From Maridesulfovibrio sp. (GTDB lineage: Bacteria; Desulfobacterota; Desulfovibrionia; Desulfovibrionales; Desulfovibrionaceae): a stretch of DNA of 64,000 nt. Location: contig NZ_OY780933.1 of NCBI RefSeq assembly GCF_963676065.1, forward strand, positions 3,388,122 through 3,452,121. The letters run 5' to 3'. Position 1 is the first letter of the stretch; every line of letters starts with the position of its first letter. Positions 10,307 to 20,441 of this stretch are shown here, piece by piece. A model generated the notes under the pieces. That model was not told where the DNA came from, did not search any database, and saw nothing but the letters and a program-made list of their open reading frames with translations. The translations under genes and the position numbers were made by a program.

Positions 10307-10449
10307 CGGAATGCCTCCGGCCCCCCTGCTGGAGCATTAACCACTATGAAAATGATTTAAGAATCCCAAACTTTTTAGCTGCCTTCTGCGCTTCGAAGCA
10401 CTGATCTTCCTGAATAAATCTCATCTATCCCCTGCAAATCCGACCTAAT

Positions 10450-10477
10450 TTGTTCACATTTTCTCATTCGTGAACAA
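10450..10477. promoter_or_regulatory. Inverted repeat upstream of dctP, possible operator
   Basis: TTGTTCAC at 10450-10457 and its exact reverse complement GTGAACAA at 10470-10477 are separated by 12 bases, about 150 bases before dctP. Position and symmetry fit a binding site for the adjacent DcuR-like regulator. This is inference only. Confidence 0.4.
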
Positions 10478-10626
10478 TATGCACAATATCAGCATAAAGC
10501 ACAAAAAACACATTAAGCAGATAATAACACCCCCTGCTTTTTTTCATATAGATTCTACTCACTGTAATAATTGGGAAGCAGCTGTATGACTAAATTTTGA
10601 AAATCTGCCTAAGCAGAGGAGGGTTT

Positions 10627-11604
10627 ATGAGACGTTTATTCGCAGTGATTTGTGCACTAGTACTTATTGCGGGCATGTCGGTTCCCGCATTTGCCGGAAA
10701 AGTAGTTCTCAAACTCGGGCATATTGCCGAATCCGTGCATCCGTATGGACAGGGTGCCGAAAAATTTGCCGAGCTCGTAAAGGAAAAATCCGGAGGCGAA
10801 ATCATCGTCAAGGTTTTCCCCTCCTCCCAGCTGGGCGGACAGAAAGACCTGATTGAAGGGCTCATCTTCGGAACCGTTGATATGGCTCTGGTTGGTACAG
10901 CCGTTCTCGGCCAGTTCCAGCCTCAGATTTCAATCTTCGATATGCCTTTCCTCTTCCAGGACCGTGAACATGCTTACAAATCCCTCGATACCGTAGGTAT
11001 GGACCTCGGCAAAGCGCTTGAACCGAAAGGCATCAAACTCCTAGGATATATGGAAAACGGTATCCGCCACCTGACAAACAACGTCCGCGAAGTCAAGACT
11101 CCAGCCGATATGAAAGGACTCAAAATCAGGGTCATGACCAACAAAATCTACATTGAAATGATGAAATCCCTCGGAGCGTCCCCCACTCCCATGGCTTTTG
11201 GTGAACTCTATTCCGCCATGCAGCAGGGAACCGTTGACGGGCAGGAAAACCCCAGCGCCCACATCTGGACCAAACGCTTTTTCGAAGTACAAAAATTCGC
11301 ATCCAAGACCGCCCACTCCTACGCTCCGGAACCGCTCGTAATGTCCATGATCAGCTGGTACAGACTTAACCCTGCCCAGCAGAAGATCATCAAGGAAGCA
11401 GCCAAAGAGGCTGTCGACTGGCAGCGCAAGTTCTCCACACAAAAGGACGAGGAATACTGGGATCTTATCGAAGGAACCGGAATAATAAAGATCACCGAAG
11501 TTGACCGTGAAAAATTCGCGGAAGCCACTAAGCCCGTATATGAAAAATTCGCCGAAGTCGTAGGACAGGATAATATTGATAAAATTAACGCCCTGAAAAA
11601 ATAG
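10627..11604 (+). CDS. dctP: TRAP transporter substrate-binding protein DctP
   Basis: A 325-residue protein. I use the ATG at 10627 because AGAGGAGGG sits just before it; an upstream TTG in frame has no such site. The signal peptide ends at AFA-GK near residue 23. The mature protein shows DctP-family hallmarks: KLGHIAESVHPYG at the N-terminus, then LGGQKDLIEG and the segment LGASPTPMAFGELYSAMQQG with the ligand-contacting region around it, and DGQENP. It captures a C4-dicarboxylate or similar organic acid in the periplasm and delivers it to DctQM, encoded immediately downstream. Confidence 0.95.
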   Translation: MRRLFAVICALVLIAGMSVPAFAGKVVLKLGHIAESVHPYGQGAEKFAELVKEKSGGEIIVKVFPSSQLGGQKDLIEGLIFGTVDMALVGTAVLGQFQPQISIFDMPFLFQDREHAYKSLDTVGMDLGKALEPKGIKLLGYMENGIRHLTNNVREVKTPADMKGLKIRVMTNKIYIEMMKSLGASPTPMAFGELYSAMQQGTVDGQENPSAHIWTKRFFEVQKFASKTAHSYAPEPLVMSMISWYRLNPAQQKIIKEAAKEAVDWQRKFSTQKDEEYWDLIEGTGIIKITEVDREKFAEATKPVYEKFAEVVGQDNIDKINALKK

Positions 11605-11661
11605 CCGTTTCATCCGGAGCCGTGGAATTCCCCGGCTCCGGATTATCTGGGAGGATTCCTG

Positions 11662-12183
11662 ATGGATAAACTATTCGAAAAACTTCGTGCGGTCCTGTAC
11701 TGGATATCCGTAACCTCAATGACCGTAATGCTCGGCCTGATCTTTTTTCAGGTTGTTACCAGATATTTTTTTGGACATACTTTTGAGTGGTCCGAAGAAC
11801 TTGCGAGATTTCTTTTTGTCTGGGTCGTATTCCTTGGTTCAGCCCTGATCATGGGCGAAAGCGGACACCTTGCGGTACAGATCCTTCCCAGCAAGTTGAA
11901 AGATACTGCTGCCGGACTGGTGCTGGAAACCGTCATCAATCTTTGTAGCTATGCATTCACCATGCTCCTGTTGATACAGGGTGCCAAGATGACCTCGGTT
12001 ATGACTTTTCAGATCGCTCCGGGGCTAGGTATATCTATGAGCGTGGTCTACTCCATAATCCCGGTCAGTGCCTTTCTGATGATTCTCTACCTTGTCAAGG
12101 ACACTGTACGGATATTCAAACAGATCAAGGAACGTTGCGGATCGTCCGTAGGTGCTGAACAGAAAGTTGAAGTCGGGAGATAA
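11662..12183 (+). CDS. dctQ: TRAP transporter small permease DctQ
   Basis: A 173-residue membrane protein with four predicted helices. The family signature EWSEELARFLFVWVVFLGS is present at ~45-65. DctQ helps assemble the TRAP membrane complex with DctM. It starts behind GGGAGG and ends two bases before the dctM ATG, so it is tightly coupled in the dctPQM operon. Confidence 0.95.
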   Translation: MDKLFEKLRAVLYWISVTSMTVMLGLIFFQVVTRYFFGHTFEWSEELARFLFVWVVFLGSALIMGESGHLAVQILPSKLKDTAAGLVLETVINLCSYAFTMLLLIQGAKMTSVMTFQIAPGLGISMSVVYSIIPVSAFLMILYLVKDTVRIFKQIKERCGSSVGAEQKVEVGR

Positions 12184-12185
12184 TC

Positions 12186-13460
12186 ATGGAAATAGTATTA
12201 CTCAGTTCATTTCTGGGCCTGACTTTTCTGGGAGTTCCAGTCGCCTACGCGCTGGGTCTTTCCGTATCAATAATTCTCTACTATTATATGCACATACCGC
12301 AGGTCATGATTACTCAAGTCATGTACTCCGGCATTGATTCCTTTTCATTTATGGCTGTGCCTTTCTTCATGCTGGCCGGTTCATTCATGTCCGCTGGCGG
12401 GGTAACTTCCAGGCTGGTCAATTTCGCGCAGGCTCTGGTTGGATCGTTCACCGGAGGGCTGGCTCAGGTTGTAGCGGTTTCCGGCATGTTCTTTGCCGCT
12501 ATTTCCGGGTCATCGGCAGCTACCACTGCAGCCATCGGTTCCACTATGGTTGATGAAATGGAAAAGAAAGGATACCGACGCGCACTAGCCACCGGCATTG
12601 TCGCTGCAGGTGGAACAGTCGGCATCGTAATTCCCCCGTCCATCACTTTGGTGGTCTACGGAGTAATAGCCGGGGCATCCATAGGCGACTTGTTTATGGG
12701 TGGAATGGTACCGGGATTACTAATGGGCCTGACCATGTGTCTGGTCAGCTATGCCATTGCCAAAAAGGAAGGGATTCCCGCAGAAGGATCTTTCTCATTT
12801 ATCCATCTATTAAAATCATTTAAGGACTCATTCTGGGCCTTAATGACTCCGGTTATTATCATTGGTGGAATTTATGGTGGCATATTCACTCCCACCGAAG
12901 CTGCCGCCGTTGCAGCCGTGTATGGTATTTTCGTCGGTTTCTTCATCTACAAGGAACTGACTCTCAAGGATTTTCCGCGCATCATCTTTCAAGCCGTCAT
13001 GGGAACAACAATGATCATGTTCATTGTCGGCGCCGCCAAAGTCTTTGGCTGGATGCTTACCAACCTTGAAATACCGCACCATATCGGAGAATACATCGTG
13101 TCCCTCACCGATTCTCCGGCAATGTTCCTGATCATGATGAACGTGCTCTTGCTCTTCATCGGTACTTTGATTAACGCCTCGGCTGCGGTGGTCATTCTGA
13201 CCCCCATCTTCCTTCCCGTCGCAGTAAAGCTGGGAATCGATCCGCTTTTCTTCGGCGTGTTAATGGTCATCAACCTTGCGATCGGATGCATCACGCCTCC
13301 CGTAGGTTTGGACCTGTTTGTAGCCAGTGCCATCACCAAAGTTCCACTGGAAAAAGTTATGAGGGCATCATTCCCCTATCTGATAGCCTTACTGGCCGCT
13401 CTGCTACTGATGACCTTCTGCCCACCGATTATCACTTTCCTGCCCAATCTACTGCACTAA
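12186..13460 (+). CDS. dctM: TRAP transporter large permease DctM
   Basis: A 424-residue polytopic permease of normal family length. Recognisable DctM segments include FFMLAGSFMSAGG, FFAAISGSSAATTAAIGS and GIVIPPSI in the N-terminal repeat, and GCITPPVGLDLFV in the C-terminal repeat. It carries the sodium-coupled transport path for the substrate bound by DctP. It is the last gene of the operon, and a long hairpin follows at 13491-13528. Confidence 0.96.
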   Translation: MEIVLLSSFLGLTFLGVPVAYALGLSVSIILYYYMHIPQVMITQVMYSGIDSFSFMAVPFFMLAGSFMSAGGVTSRLVNFAQALVGSFTGGLAQVVAVSGMFFAAISGSSAATTAAIGSTMVDEMEKKGYRRALATGIVAAGGTVGIVIPPSITLVVYGVIAGASIGDLFMGGMVPGLLMGLTMCLVSYAIAKKEGIPAEGSFSFIHLLKSFKDSFWALMTPVIIIGGIYGGIFTPTEAAAVAAVYGIFVGFFIYKELTLKDFPRIIFQAVMGTTMIMFIVGAAKVFGWMLTNLEIPHHIGEYIVSLTDSPAMFLIMMNVLLLFIGTLINASAAVVILTPIFLPVAVKLGIDPLFFGVLMVINLAIGCITPPVGLDLFVASAITKVPLEKVMRASFPYLIALLAALLLMTFCPPIITFLPNLLH

Positions 13461-13490
13461 CAAGAAGAACAAAAACGCAATTCTGAATTC

Positions 13491-13528
13491 TGAATCCCTC
13501 GTAACCGTTGACGGTTGCGAGGGATTCA
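13491..13528 (+). terminator. Hairpin after dctM
   Basis: An 11-bp outer stem (TGAATCCCTCG / CGAGGGATTCA) and an inner stem (AACCG / CGGTT) around a four-base loop. The T-run that follows is interrupted, so it could be a terminator or an mRNA-stabilising hairpin. Confidence 0.6.
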
Positions 13529-13582
13529 GCTTATTATCTTAATTAAATCTGAAATAGACGGGAACACCCACCCCTTTTCCAA

Positions 13583-13607
13583 ATTCTATACTTATCAAGT
13601 ATAGAAT
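13583..13607. promoter_or_regulatory. Perfect 25-bp palindrome, operator-like
   Basis: ATTCTATACTT at 13583-13593, ATC, then the exact reverse complement AAGTATAGAAT at 13597-13607. It lies in the 390-base gap between dctM and the diguanylate cyclase gene and is not followed by a T-run. It looks like a repressor binding site. The rest of this gap, apart from the preceding hairpin, holds nothing I recognise. Confidence 0.45.
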
Positions 13608-13853
13608 AATCTGGTCTTCAGGGAATGTATTATTAGAGAGGGCAAAATCGGTTGAAGGCTGATCCACCAATGAAAAATGCTGAAGCGACTCATTCTTTAA
13701 TTTTTAAATTACAAACCATCGCCATTGCTTCAAAAAAACATAATCGGTTACAATACTCACTCGCAACGAATTTAACTAACATCTTAATTTCTATATTTGA
13801 CTAATAAATTTCAACGCCAATCTGAAAAAGAACAGTAGAATAGAGCGAATACG

Positions 13854-15254
13854 ATGAATCAATTTTCGGAACTTATACAAGAAAATGAAAAATGGCTTAT
13901 GGAACGAATTATTTCATATGCTAAGCTCCACAACTTTACTAAATATACTTCCACACTCTTGGACGCTTGGCGCTTATCAATCTCAGGACTATCAAGTGCT
14001 CTGTGTCTTGCCAGCCAGACAAACGGAATAGAAGAACCCCAATTTGACCCAGATGAAGATTATAAATCAGATCCCATGACCCATTTTGGACGGCTTGAGG
14101 CCCAAAGACACAGAGAGAGAGGAATTAGTATCTCAATGTTTCTAGGGCTCCTTAAGTATTATCGCGATGCTTATGTTGACTTAATTTTAGAAAAGGGAAG
14201 TGAACAGTATACTGAGCCGTGGATTAGATTTACTATCCACAGCTTCGACAGAATTGAAATTTCATTATGCCTTGAATGGGTAAGTACTGAAAATCCAGAA
14301 CATATAACTGAGATTGAAAAAGCAAACCGTAGACTATCTAATGAAAAGAACAAATATTTAACTATTTTTGAAAGCACTCCCAGACCTGTTTTTATTGTAG
14401 ATAAAGATGGCTTATTAGATACAATAAACCTTGCTGCATCTAAATTGCTTGGCTTGAGCAACACAGCAGGCAAAATGTACTACTCTGGAGGGCATAGCAC
14501 TCTAGACCGTAAAGCAGAAGGACTTTGTACTCCTATTGTGGACTACCTACCCTGGCTAGAGAATGAAATAAACAACTTTTCTAATACTGATAGCCGTTCA
14601 CATAGGATCGAATTAGATACACATCATTTTGGTGATCACAGGTACTTCAATGTATTCTTCGCCCGTATGCAAGATGTTTCTGATAAATATTCTGGAATAA
14701 TTATAATTCTTGATGATATTACAAAAAGGAAAATGCTTGAAGATCAATTAAACTATTTGGCAACAACAGATGCCCTTACTGGTGCACATAACCGTCATCG
14801 TTTTTTGGAACGAGGTAAAGAGGAAGTAACACGATCGGAACGATATAAAAGACCTATTTCTCTGTTAATGCTTGATATTGACTACTTTAAAAACATTAAT
14901 GATACATTTGGACATGCTGTTGGAGATGATGTTTTACGGGCTCTTTCTGCTAAGTGTCAAAGCATGCTTAGGCAAACAGATATTTTTGGTAGAATTGGAG
15001 GCGAAGAATTTGCCGCAGTTTTACCAGAAACAACACTTGATGAAGCAAAACAGGTTGCAGAAAAAATACGGGTGGCTTTGTCCCAAATTAAAGTTAACAG
15101 CTCAGAAGGACAGGTTTCATTTACAGTTTCTATCGGAGTGGTTGAGCGGAAGGATAAGCAAGAGTTGTCTAACATTTTGTACTACGCAGACATAGCTATG
15201 TATGAAGCCAAAAATATGGGAAGAAACAGAGTAGTATCCAAGAGACCAGAGTGA
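13854..15254 (+). CDS. PAS-GGDEF diguanylate cyclase
   Basis: A 466-residue soluble protein. Residues 1-150 are an all-helical region resembling RsbRD-type N-terminal sensor domains (low confidence), followed by a PAS domain at ~165-290 and a GGDEF domain at ~300-462. The catalytic signature is GGEEF at 382-386, which is an active variant. The inhibitory I-site RQTD at 373-376 has the right spacing, so product inhibition by c-di-GMP is likely. It makes c-di-GMP from two GTP. No membrane segment is seen, so it should sense an intracellular signal. It is monocistronic, ending at the hairpin at 15406-15442. Confidence 0.9.
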   Translation: MNQFSELIQENEKWLMERIISYAKLHNFTKYTSTLLDAWRLSISGLSSALCLASQTNGIEEPQFDPDEDYKSDPMTHFGRLEAQRHRERGISISMFLGLLKYYRDAYVDLILEKGSEQYTEPWIRFTIHSFDRIEISLCLEWVSTENPEHITEIEKANRRLSNEKNKYLTIFESTPRPVFIVDKDGLLDTINLAASKLLGLSNTAGKMYYSGGHSTLDRKAEGLCTPIVDYLPWLENEINNFSNTDSRSHRIELDTHHFGDHRYFNVFFARMQDVSDKYSGIIIILDDITKRKMLEDQLNYLATTDALTGAHNRHRFLERGKEEVTRSERYKRPISLLMLDIDYFKNINDTFGHAVGDDVLRALSAKCQSMLRQTDIFGRIGGEEFAAVLPETTLDEAKQVAEKIRVALSQIKVNSSEGQVSFTVSIGVVERKDKQELSNILYYADIAMYEAKNMGRNRVVSKRPE

Positions 15255-15405
15255 TCCTATATAATCATTTATTTACATACAGTTAACGTAAAATGCACTC
15301 CTTCATGGTTGTCTTTAGCAGAAATAGCTACCTTTAGCTGAGCCTAATATACGGGAGAGCTACAACATAAATTACCTTTAAAAAAATATTACACTTACTA
15401 CAAGA

Positions 15406-15442
15406 AAAAGGGTTTATGGACTAAATCCATAAACCCTTTTTT
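15406..15442. terminator. Bidirectional rho-independent terminator
   Basis: A 15-bp stem (AAAAGGGTTTATGGA and its complement) with a five-base loop, flanked by A-run on the left and T-run on the right. It can serve both the cyclase gene and the convergent surface-protein gene that ends at 15527. Confidence 0.85.
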
Positions 15443-15526
15443 CGAGGCAAAACTATTTTTTGTAATCAGCTTTGCGCGTTTTTAAACACACATCTGCAAT
15501 TTACATTAATAATTATGATTAGAGAG

Positions 15527-18046
15527 TTACTTCAAACCCTGATCAGTTTTTATCTTACTTCTGGACCGAATGATTGCAACAAACACTGCTAGCATAAGAA
15601 TTACTACCAAGCTGGAATCAGATGTTCTTCCTACAGTACAGCCAGAATTATTATCAGAAGAAGCTCCGGGGGTTAATGAAGAAGAGGCTCCCACACCAAA
15701 TACGGAAAGATGGTTTACCGTAAATGTGATCGTTCCAGCCACAGGATCAATCAGCTTAATATCACTTACTGGCACCAGAATAAGATTATCAAGGGTCTCG
15801 AAATCGCTCAAGTTAGAACTATGATAGACTCTATAGACTCCATTTTCGATATCTTCAACTGAAACTTGGGAACTGTCATAAGGTATAGTTATTAACAGTT
15901 CTTTAAGGGCTCCGGCATTAGGATCAACAGGACCGCTGCAATCGGTAATATCGAGGCTTATTTCCGCTAATGAGCTAAAAGACCCTTTAGTCCTTGCAAT
16001 AACATCTGACGAAGCTGTCTCACTTAACTTATAAACATTAACTTCGAGAAATGCCTTTGCTGAAGAGCCGCAACTCTCATTCAAACCAGACGTATCAATT
16101 CCGCCGGAAGGAAGAACTACCTCAATTCCAGTCATACCTGTAGACGCAGAATCCTTAGCTTCGATTGCTCCGCCGGACTTTACATCAACAGATCCGATGG
16201 CATGAATTGTGTTTGTAGCTTTGTCACCGATCTGTTTACTGGAAAGCCAAGTATTCATTAACACAATGGCGCTGCTACTATTTTCAGAAATATTCAACAA
16301 TATTCCTGTCTTAAGAACATGACTACCACCAGAATCAGTACATACTACGTTAAAACTTTTTTCATCATTATCTGTAACGCTCACAGACAATTTTTTTAGT
16401 GACCCAACTTCATAAGCACTGATAGTGTAATCTGACTTTTTAATGGCAGAGCTATCTATCGCCGAGACCGTGAATATAACTTCTCCAGAATCTTTGACTT
16501 CAGGCGTGTTTCCGACTTTAAGCTTGAGAACGTCCTTGACCCGACTCTTTAAAGTAATTGCCTCTGGCACATCCTTCACAACAAGGAGTTGAGACTCAAA
16601 CCCTTCCGCAATAACACTGATGGAGTCACTCTGAGATTTATACCCGAAAGATGCCTTAACGTGGCCATCTTCTCCGGGAGTCAAGGACACTTCAGGGCTA
16701 TGGCTTCCGTCTTTATAATCTGTAGAAACACGCACAACTGAAGGCAATTTTCCTGAATCTGGAAGTATATCTATATCGATGCTTAATTCCGCAGGGGTCA
16801 GTGTTATTTTATCCCCTCCCTTTACTTTATCTGCTACAAAAGTTTTAGGCAGGGAATTCTTGTCTAGAATTACAAATTCAATATTTTTGATGCTTGCGGG
16901 AATTTTAGGAAGTGTAAATTGCCCAGATGCATCGGTTGTAACAGATACAGGCTTTCCATCTACCTGATAATACATAGATGAAATTATCGCATCAGGGACA
17001 GGAGTAGTTCCATCCATACGCACAACTGTTATTGCTGAAGAAGGAACTACATCGGAAAGAGTTTTAACTTGCCCATTTGTTCCATACTGTACAGTATCGT
17101 CATCAAACTTAACATAGGCACGGTAGTTATACTCTGAACCAGCACTAAGTCCCGTAACTTTTACTGTCGCTGTAGCTGTACCTGCTGTACTCTTCGCAAC
17201 ATTATCACTTAAGCTTGGAGAAGCTTCTGTACCAAGGCAAATTCCCAATTCTGAGATTGTCCGGCTTTCCGCATTTGTAACTTCAACATTGAAGGATACA
17301 CTTGTCTTAGCAGGTTCTTTAGATTTTACTTCAATCTTAACAGGTTTGATTTTATCAAGAGCAAGTGCAGAACTGTAATATGTACTTCCTTCAGCGGTGC
17401 AATATGTACGCACATAAAGCCGAGAGGCCGTTGTAAACTGATCAGTTAAATCAACGGTATCTTCCTTCAGCTCAGACTGGATAGTTTTTTTGGCATCCGA
17501 AATAGTAGGTTCAGTTGACTCGCTCCAGCAGACCCCCCATTCAGTAATAGATGAATCTGAACGTGAAGCTTTCACTTTCATTGTGCCAGCAATGTTCTCT
17601 ATATACGCCCCTGAATCATATAAGGAGGAAGCAACAAAAACAGGAAGCCCAGGAGAAGCAATTCCGTCAAAAAGGTCGCTAACAAACTTAGATTCAGCAC
17701 CACTCGTTCCTGGATTGAGTATCCGCACAAGTGCTCCGTTTATACCAACCATTGCGTAAATATTTCCGTCCATCGCAAGCTGTAAAGCAGCAAACATAGG
17801 AATTGATTCTGACTCGGGCAGGCCAACAAGAGTTAATGGTTTAAGAGATTCCAGACTTAACCCCAAAGCAATCCAATCAAGATCACCACAGATCGGTGCA
17901 AGCAAATCAATCCGTGAGGGGATGCAGCGGGATAACGTGAACCTCAATAATGAAGCCGCTGATGAAGTGCTCCAGTTCCTGACCCAAAAACCGAGAAGAC
18001 ATATGCGGTATAGGAAAGGTAGTAATACTATTTTTTTCAAAAACAA
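15527..18046 (-). CDS. Large surface protein with FnIII-like modules and sorting tail
   Basis: An ORF of 839 residues, all beta-rich and Ser/Thr/Asp-rich after residue ~90. Repeated modules of fibronectin-III type are seen (for example TVKVTGLSAGSEYNYRAYV and ITEWGVCWSES with paired Cys). A carboxypeptidase-regulatory-like segment (ASGQFTLPKIPASI) follows. The C-terminus has a Ser/Asn linker, SGCTVG, one hydrophobic helix and a basic end, resembling cysteine-containing sorting signals (Synerg-CTERM or JDVT-CTERM type; which one is uncertain). The first ~60 residues look unlike a normal signal peptide and no ribosome site precedes 18046, so the 5' end may be truncated or the true start lies further in. 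Confidence 0.65.
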   Translation of the reverse strand: MFLKKIVLLPFLYRICLLGFWVRNWSTSSAASLLRFTLSRCIPSRIDLLAPICGDLDWIALGLSLESLKPLTLVGLPESESIPMFAALQLAMDGNIYAMVGINGALVRILNPGTSGAESKFVSDLFDGIASPGLPVFVASSLYDSGAYIENIAGTMKVKASRSDSSITEWGVCWSESTEPTISDAKKTIQSELKEDTVDLTDQFTTASRLYVRTYCTAEGSTYYSSALALDKIKPVKIEVKSKEPAKTSVSFNVEVTNAESRTISELGICLGTEASPSLSDNVAKSTAGTATATVKVTGLSAGSEYNYRAYVKFDDDTVQYGTNGQVKTLSDVVPSSAITVVRMDGTTPVPDAIISSMYYQVDGKPVSVTTDASGQFTLPKIPASIKNIEFVILDKNSLPKTFVADKVKGGDKITLTPAELSIDIDILPDSGKLPSVVRVSTDYKDGSHSPEVSLTPGEDGHVKASFGYKSQSDSISVIAEGFESQLLVVKDVPEAITLKSRVKDVLKLKVGNTPEVKDSGEVIFTVSAIDSSAIKKSDYTISAYEVGSLKKLSVSVTDNDEKSFNVVCTDSGGSHVLKTGILLNISENSSSAIVLMNTWLSSKQIGDKATNTIHAIGSVDVKSGGAIEAKDSASTGMTGIEVVLPSGGIDTSGLNESCGSSAKAFLEVNVYKLSETASSDVIARTKGSFSSLAEISLDITDCSGPVDPNAGALKELLITIPYDSSQVSVEDIENGVYRVYHSSNLSDFETLDNLILVPVSDIKLIDPVAGTITFTVNHLSVFGVGASSSLTPGASSDNNSGCTVGRTSDSSLVVILMLAVFVAIIRSRSKIKTDQGLK

Positions 18047-18419
18047 ATATTTTTATACTGTTATGATACTTTTTTTATGTATATTTTTATGGCATACAAA
18101 ATAACAATATTACATTTTAAGTTTTACACAAATATTAAGCATCATGCTTACACAAGACATGAACATTAGCTGACGCCTATCCATGGTGTACAATTCAGCA
18201 GATCGACTCAGGACTGTTCCAGATATGCACATTGATTAACAAACACCAGCTAATTATCAGCATGTCCGATGCAAAACCATTAAACAGATAGAAAATACAC
18301 ATAATCTCTGAATTTTAAAACGGAAGCATAAGTTATGAAAGGACGGTTTCATAATCGTATTTGTAAAGAGCGTAAGTTCTGGAAAACAGTATGTTGTTTT
18401 CAAGAGGAGGCATAATAAT
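18047..18419. other. AT-rich intergenic region
   Basis: Divergent region of ~370 bases. Nothing recognisable apart from the GAGGAGG ribosome site just before the regulator ATG at 18420. Confidence 0.4.
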
Positions 18420-20441
18420 ATGTATCCTGATAGAAAATTTGAACCGTCAGGCTCTGCGTTAAAAGAATCATGGGAGAAATTCATTCTCACCGGGAATCTG
18501 GATAGTTTCAGGGGCAGAACAGAAATATCCCAGTCATGGACGAGGTGCTACAGGGCAAGAGTAGATCCTTACAGTAAAGGCTGCACCCATATCCTGAATA
18601 ATAAAAAGGTTGAAGAGTTAAAAAAGCGCCACTCCGAACTGCTCGATATAGCAAGACCTTTCATGGACAAGCTCTATGAATTCACCGCAGGATCAAGACT
18701 TATAGTTTTTTTATCAGATGAGACAGGTGTAATACTTGAGAACATAGGCGACTATGAAGTGAGAGACAGTGCATCGAAAGTCAATCTCGTAACAGGAACC
18801 AACTGGCAGGAAGAAGAAGTCGGTACAAACGGGATAGGCACTGCACTAAAATTGAAAGTTCCTATACAAATATCCGGCAAAGAGCATTATTGCGCCAACC
18901 TTCACCACTGGACATGTTCCGCAGCTCCCATAATTAGCGATGATGGCACAATCATTGGTGTGCTGCAGGTTTCCGGTCCCTCGGACGAAGTCCACCTGCA
19001 CACCCTCGGTATGGTTGTTGCCGCAGTGGAAGCCATACGCGACCAAATCAGGATTAAACGAAAAAACAGAGAACTGAACAGGCTTAACCACAGCCTGAAC
19101 AAAATTTTCCACACTATGTCGGACGGAGCGCTGATAACAAACAAGGAAGGAATAGTCTGCCAGATAAACAAAGCCGGTAAAAAAATTCTGGGTGATGACA
19201 TAGAAGGTCTCTCAATTAAGAAAATATTAAACAGCAACCCCGGTATGTGGCAGGACCTGAACAGAGGAACGGGATATTCAGATGCTGAAGTCATGCTCGA
19301 GACCCAAAAAGGATTATTCCACTGTCTGGCAACAGGCACACCACTTAAAGATGAAACAGGCAAAACAGACGGCGCGGTTATATTTTTAAATCAGATAAAC
19401 AATGTAAAAAAGCTTGTTAACCGTTTCACCGGCGCTCAGGCCTCCTTCAATTTTTCCGATATAATAGGATCAAGCCATGAGATGCAAAAAGCAATAAAAA
19501 CGGCCAAGGGAGCTGCACCGAGTTCCAGCAACATATTGATTTCCGGAGAAAGCGGTACCGGGAAAGAGCTTTTCGCCCAATCCATCCATAACCACAGCCC
19601 TCGCCGCAATGGCCCTTTCATAGCAATGAACTGTGCGGCTTTTCCACGGGAACTGATAGCCAGCGAACTATTCGGCTACACGGACGGCGCTTTCACCGGG
19701 GCCAGAAAGGGAGGAAGGCCCGGAAAATTCGAAATGGCCGACGGCGGAACCCTGTTCCTTGATGAAATCGGCGACATGCCTCTGGACCAGCAGGCCATGC
19801 TCCTGCGTGTGCTTCAGGAGAAAAAAATCAACAGGATAGGCGGAGACCACGTTATTCCCGTTAGTGCCAGAATTGTCTGCGCCACGAACAGGAATCTTAT
19901 GGAGGAGGTCCAGAATGGGAATTTCCGGGCGGACCTCTACTATAGACTGAATGTTATTCAGGTCCGTATTCCTCCCTTGCGGGACCGCAGCAACGACCTG
20001 CGGGAGCTTTTCAATCATCTATTGGACAAGATCTGCAAAAGGCAGGACCGTTGCATCGGATTTGTATCTGAAAAATTAATGCAGCATCTGCAACGGCATG
20101 ACTGGCCCGGCAATGTCCGAGAGCTGGAAAATGTTGTTGAAAAAATGCTCAGCTCCGATCTGGAGGCAATAAATCTGGGTATAGAACACCTGCCCGAAAG
20201 AATTGCCGCTAAACAAAAAGGCCCTGCAGTCTGCTCCTCTCCATTTTACCCCAATCCCGACCGCGACAACAAAAAAAAGGAAATGTCGGACCTTATCATT
20301 GAAAAGGAACTGATCATCCTGCTTCTTACTACACACCGAGGCAATGTGAGCAAGGTTGCCAGAGAAATGAATCTTTCACGCAACACGGTATACCGTAAAA
20401 TGAACTTCTATAACATAACTAAAGAACAGCTTTTCAGTTAA
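18420..20441 (+). CDS. AcoR-like sigma-54-dependent activator
   Basis: A 673-residue regulator. The N-terminal GAF-type sensor region spans ~60-210 (GTNWQEEEVGTNGIGTAL is typical of AcoR relatives), followed by a PAS domain at ~225-330. The AAA+ domain at ~345-575 has Walker A GESGTGKE at 376-383, the sigma-54 contact loop GAFTGA at 423-428 and Walker B GTLFLDEIGDMP. A Fis-type helix-turn-helix ends the protein (GNVSKVAREMNLSRNTVYRK). AcoR-type activators respond to small organic compounds and switch on adjacent catabolic genes. The sigma-54 promoter and repeats upstream of the aldehyde dehydrogenase are the obvious target. Confidence 0.93.
   Translation: MYPDRKFEPSGSALKESWEKFILTGNLDSFRGRTEISQSWTRCYRARVDPYSKGCTHILNNKKVEELKKRHSELLDIARPFMDKLYEFTAGSRLIVFLSDETGVILENIGDYEVRDSASKVNLVTGTNWQEEEVGTNGIGTALKLKVPIQISGKEHYCANLHHWTCSAAPIISDDGTIIGVLQVSGPSDEVHLHTLGMVVAAVEAIRDQIRIKRKNRELNRLNHSLNKIFHTMSDGALITNKEGIVCQINKAGKKILGDDIEGLSIKKILNSNPGMWQDLNRGTGYSDAEVMLETQKGLFHCLATGTPLKDETGKTDGAVIFLNQINNVKKLVNRFTGAQASFNFSDIIGSSHEMQKAIKTAKGAAPSSSNILISGESGTGKELFAQSIHNHSPRRNGPFIAMNCAAFPRELIASELFGYTDGAFTGARKGGRPGKFEMADGGTLFLDEIGDMPLDQQAMLLRVLQEKKINRIGGDHVIPVSARIVCATNRNLMEEVQNGNFRADLYYRLNVIQVRIPPLRDRSNDLRELFNHLLDKICKRQDRCIGFVSEKLMQHLQRHDWPGNVRELENVVEKMLSSDLEAINLGIEHLPERIAAKQKGPAVCSSPFYPNPDRDNKKKEMSDLIIEKELIILLLTTHRGNVSKVAREMNLSRNTVYRKMNFYNITKEQLFS

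Noticed and set aside
17922-18104. Plus-strand 60-codon ORF overlapping the surface-protein 5' end
   Set aside because: No ribosome site and no recognisable family; it runs antisense to the larger frame and probably arises by chance.
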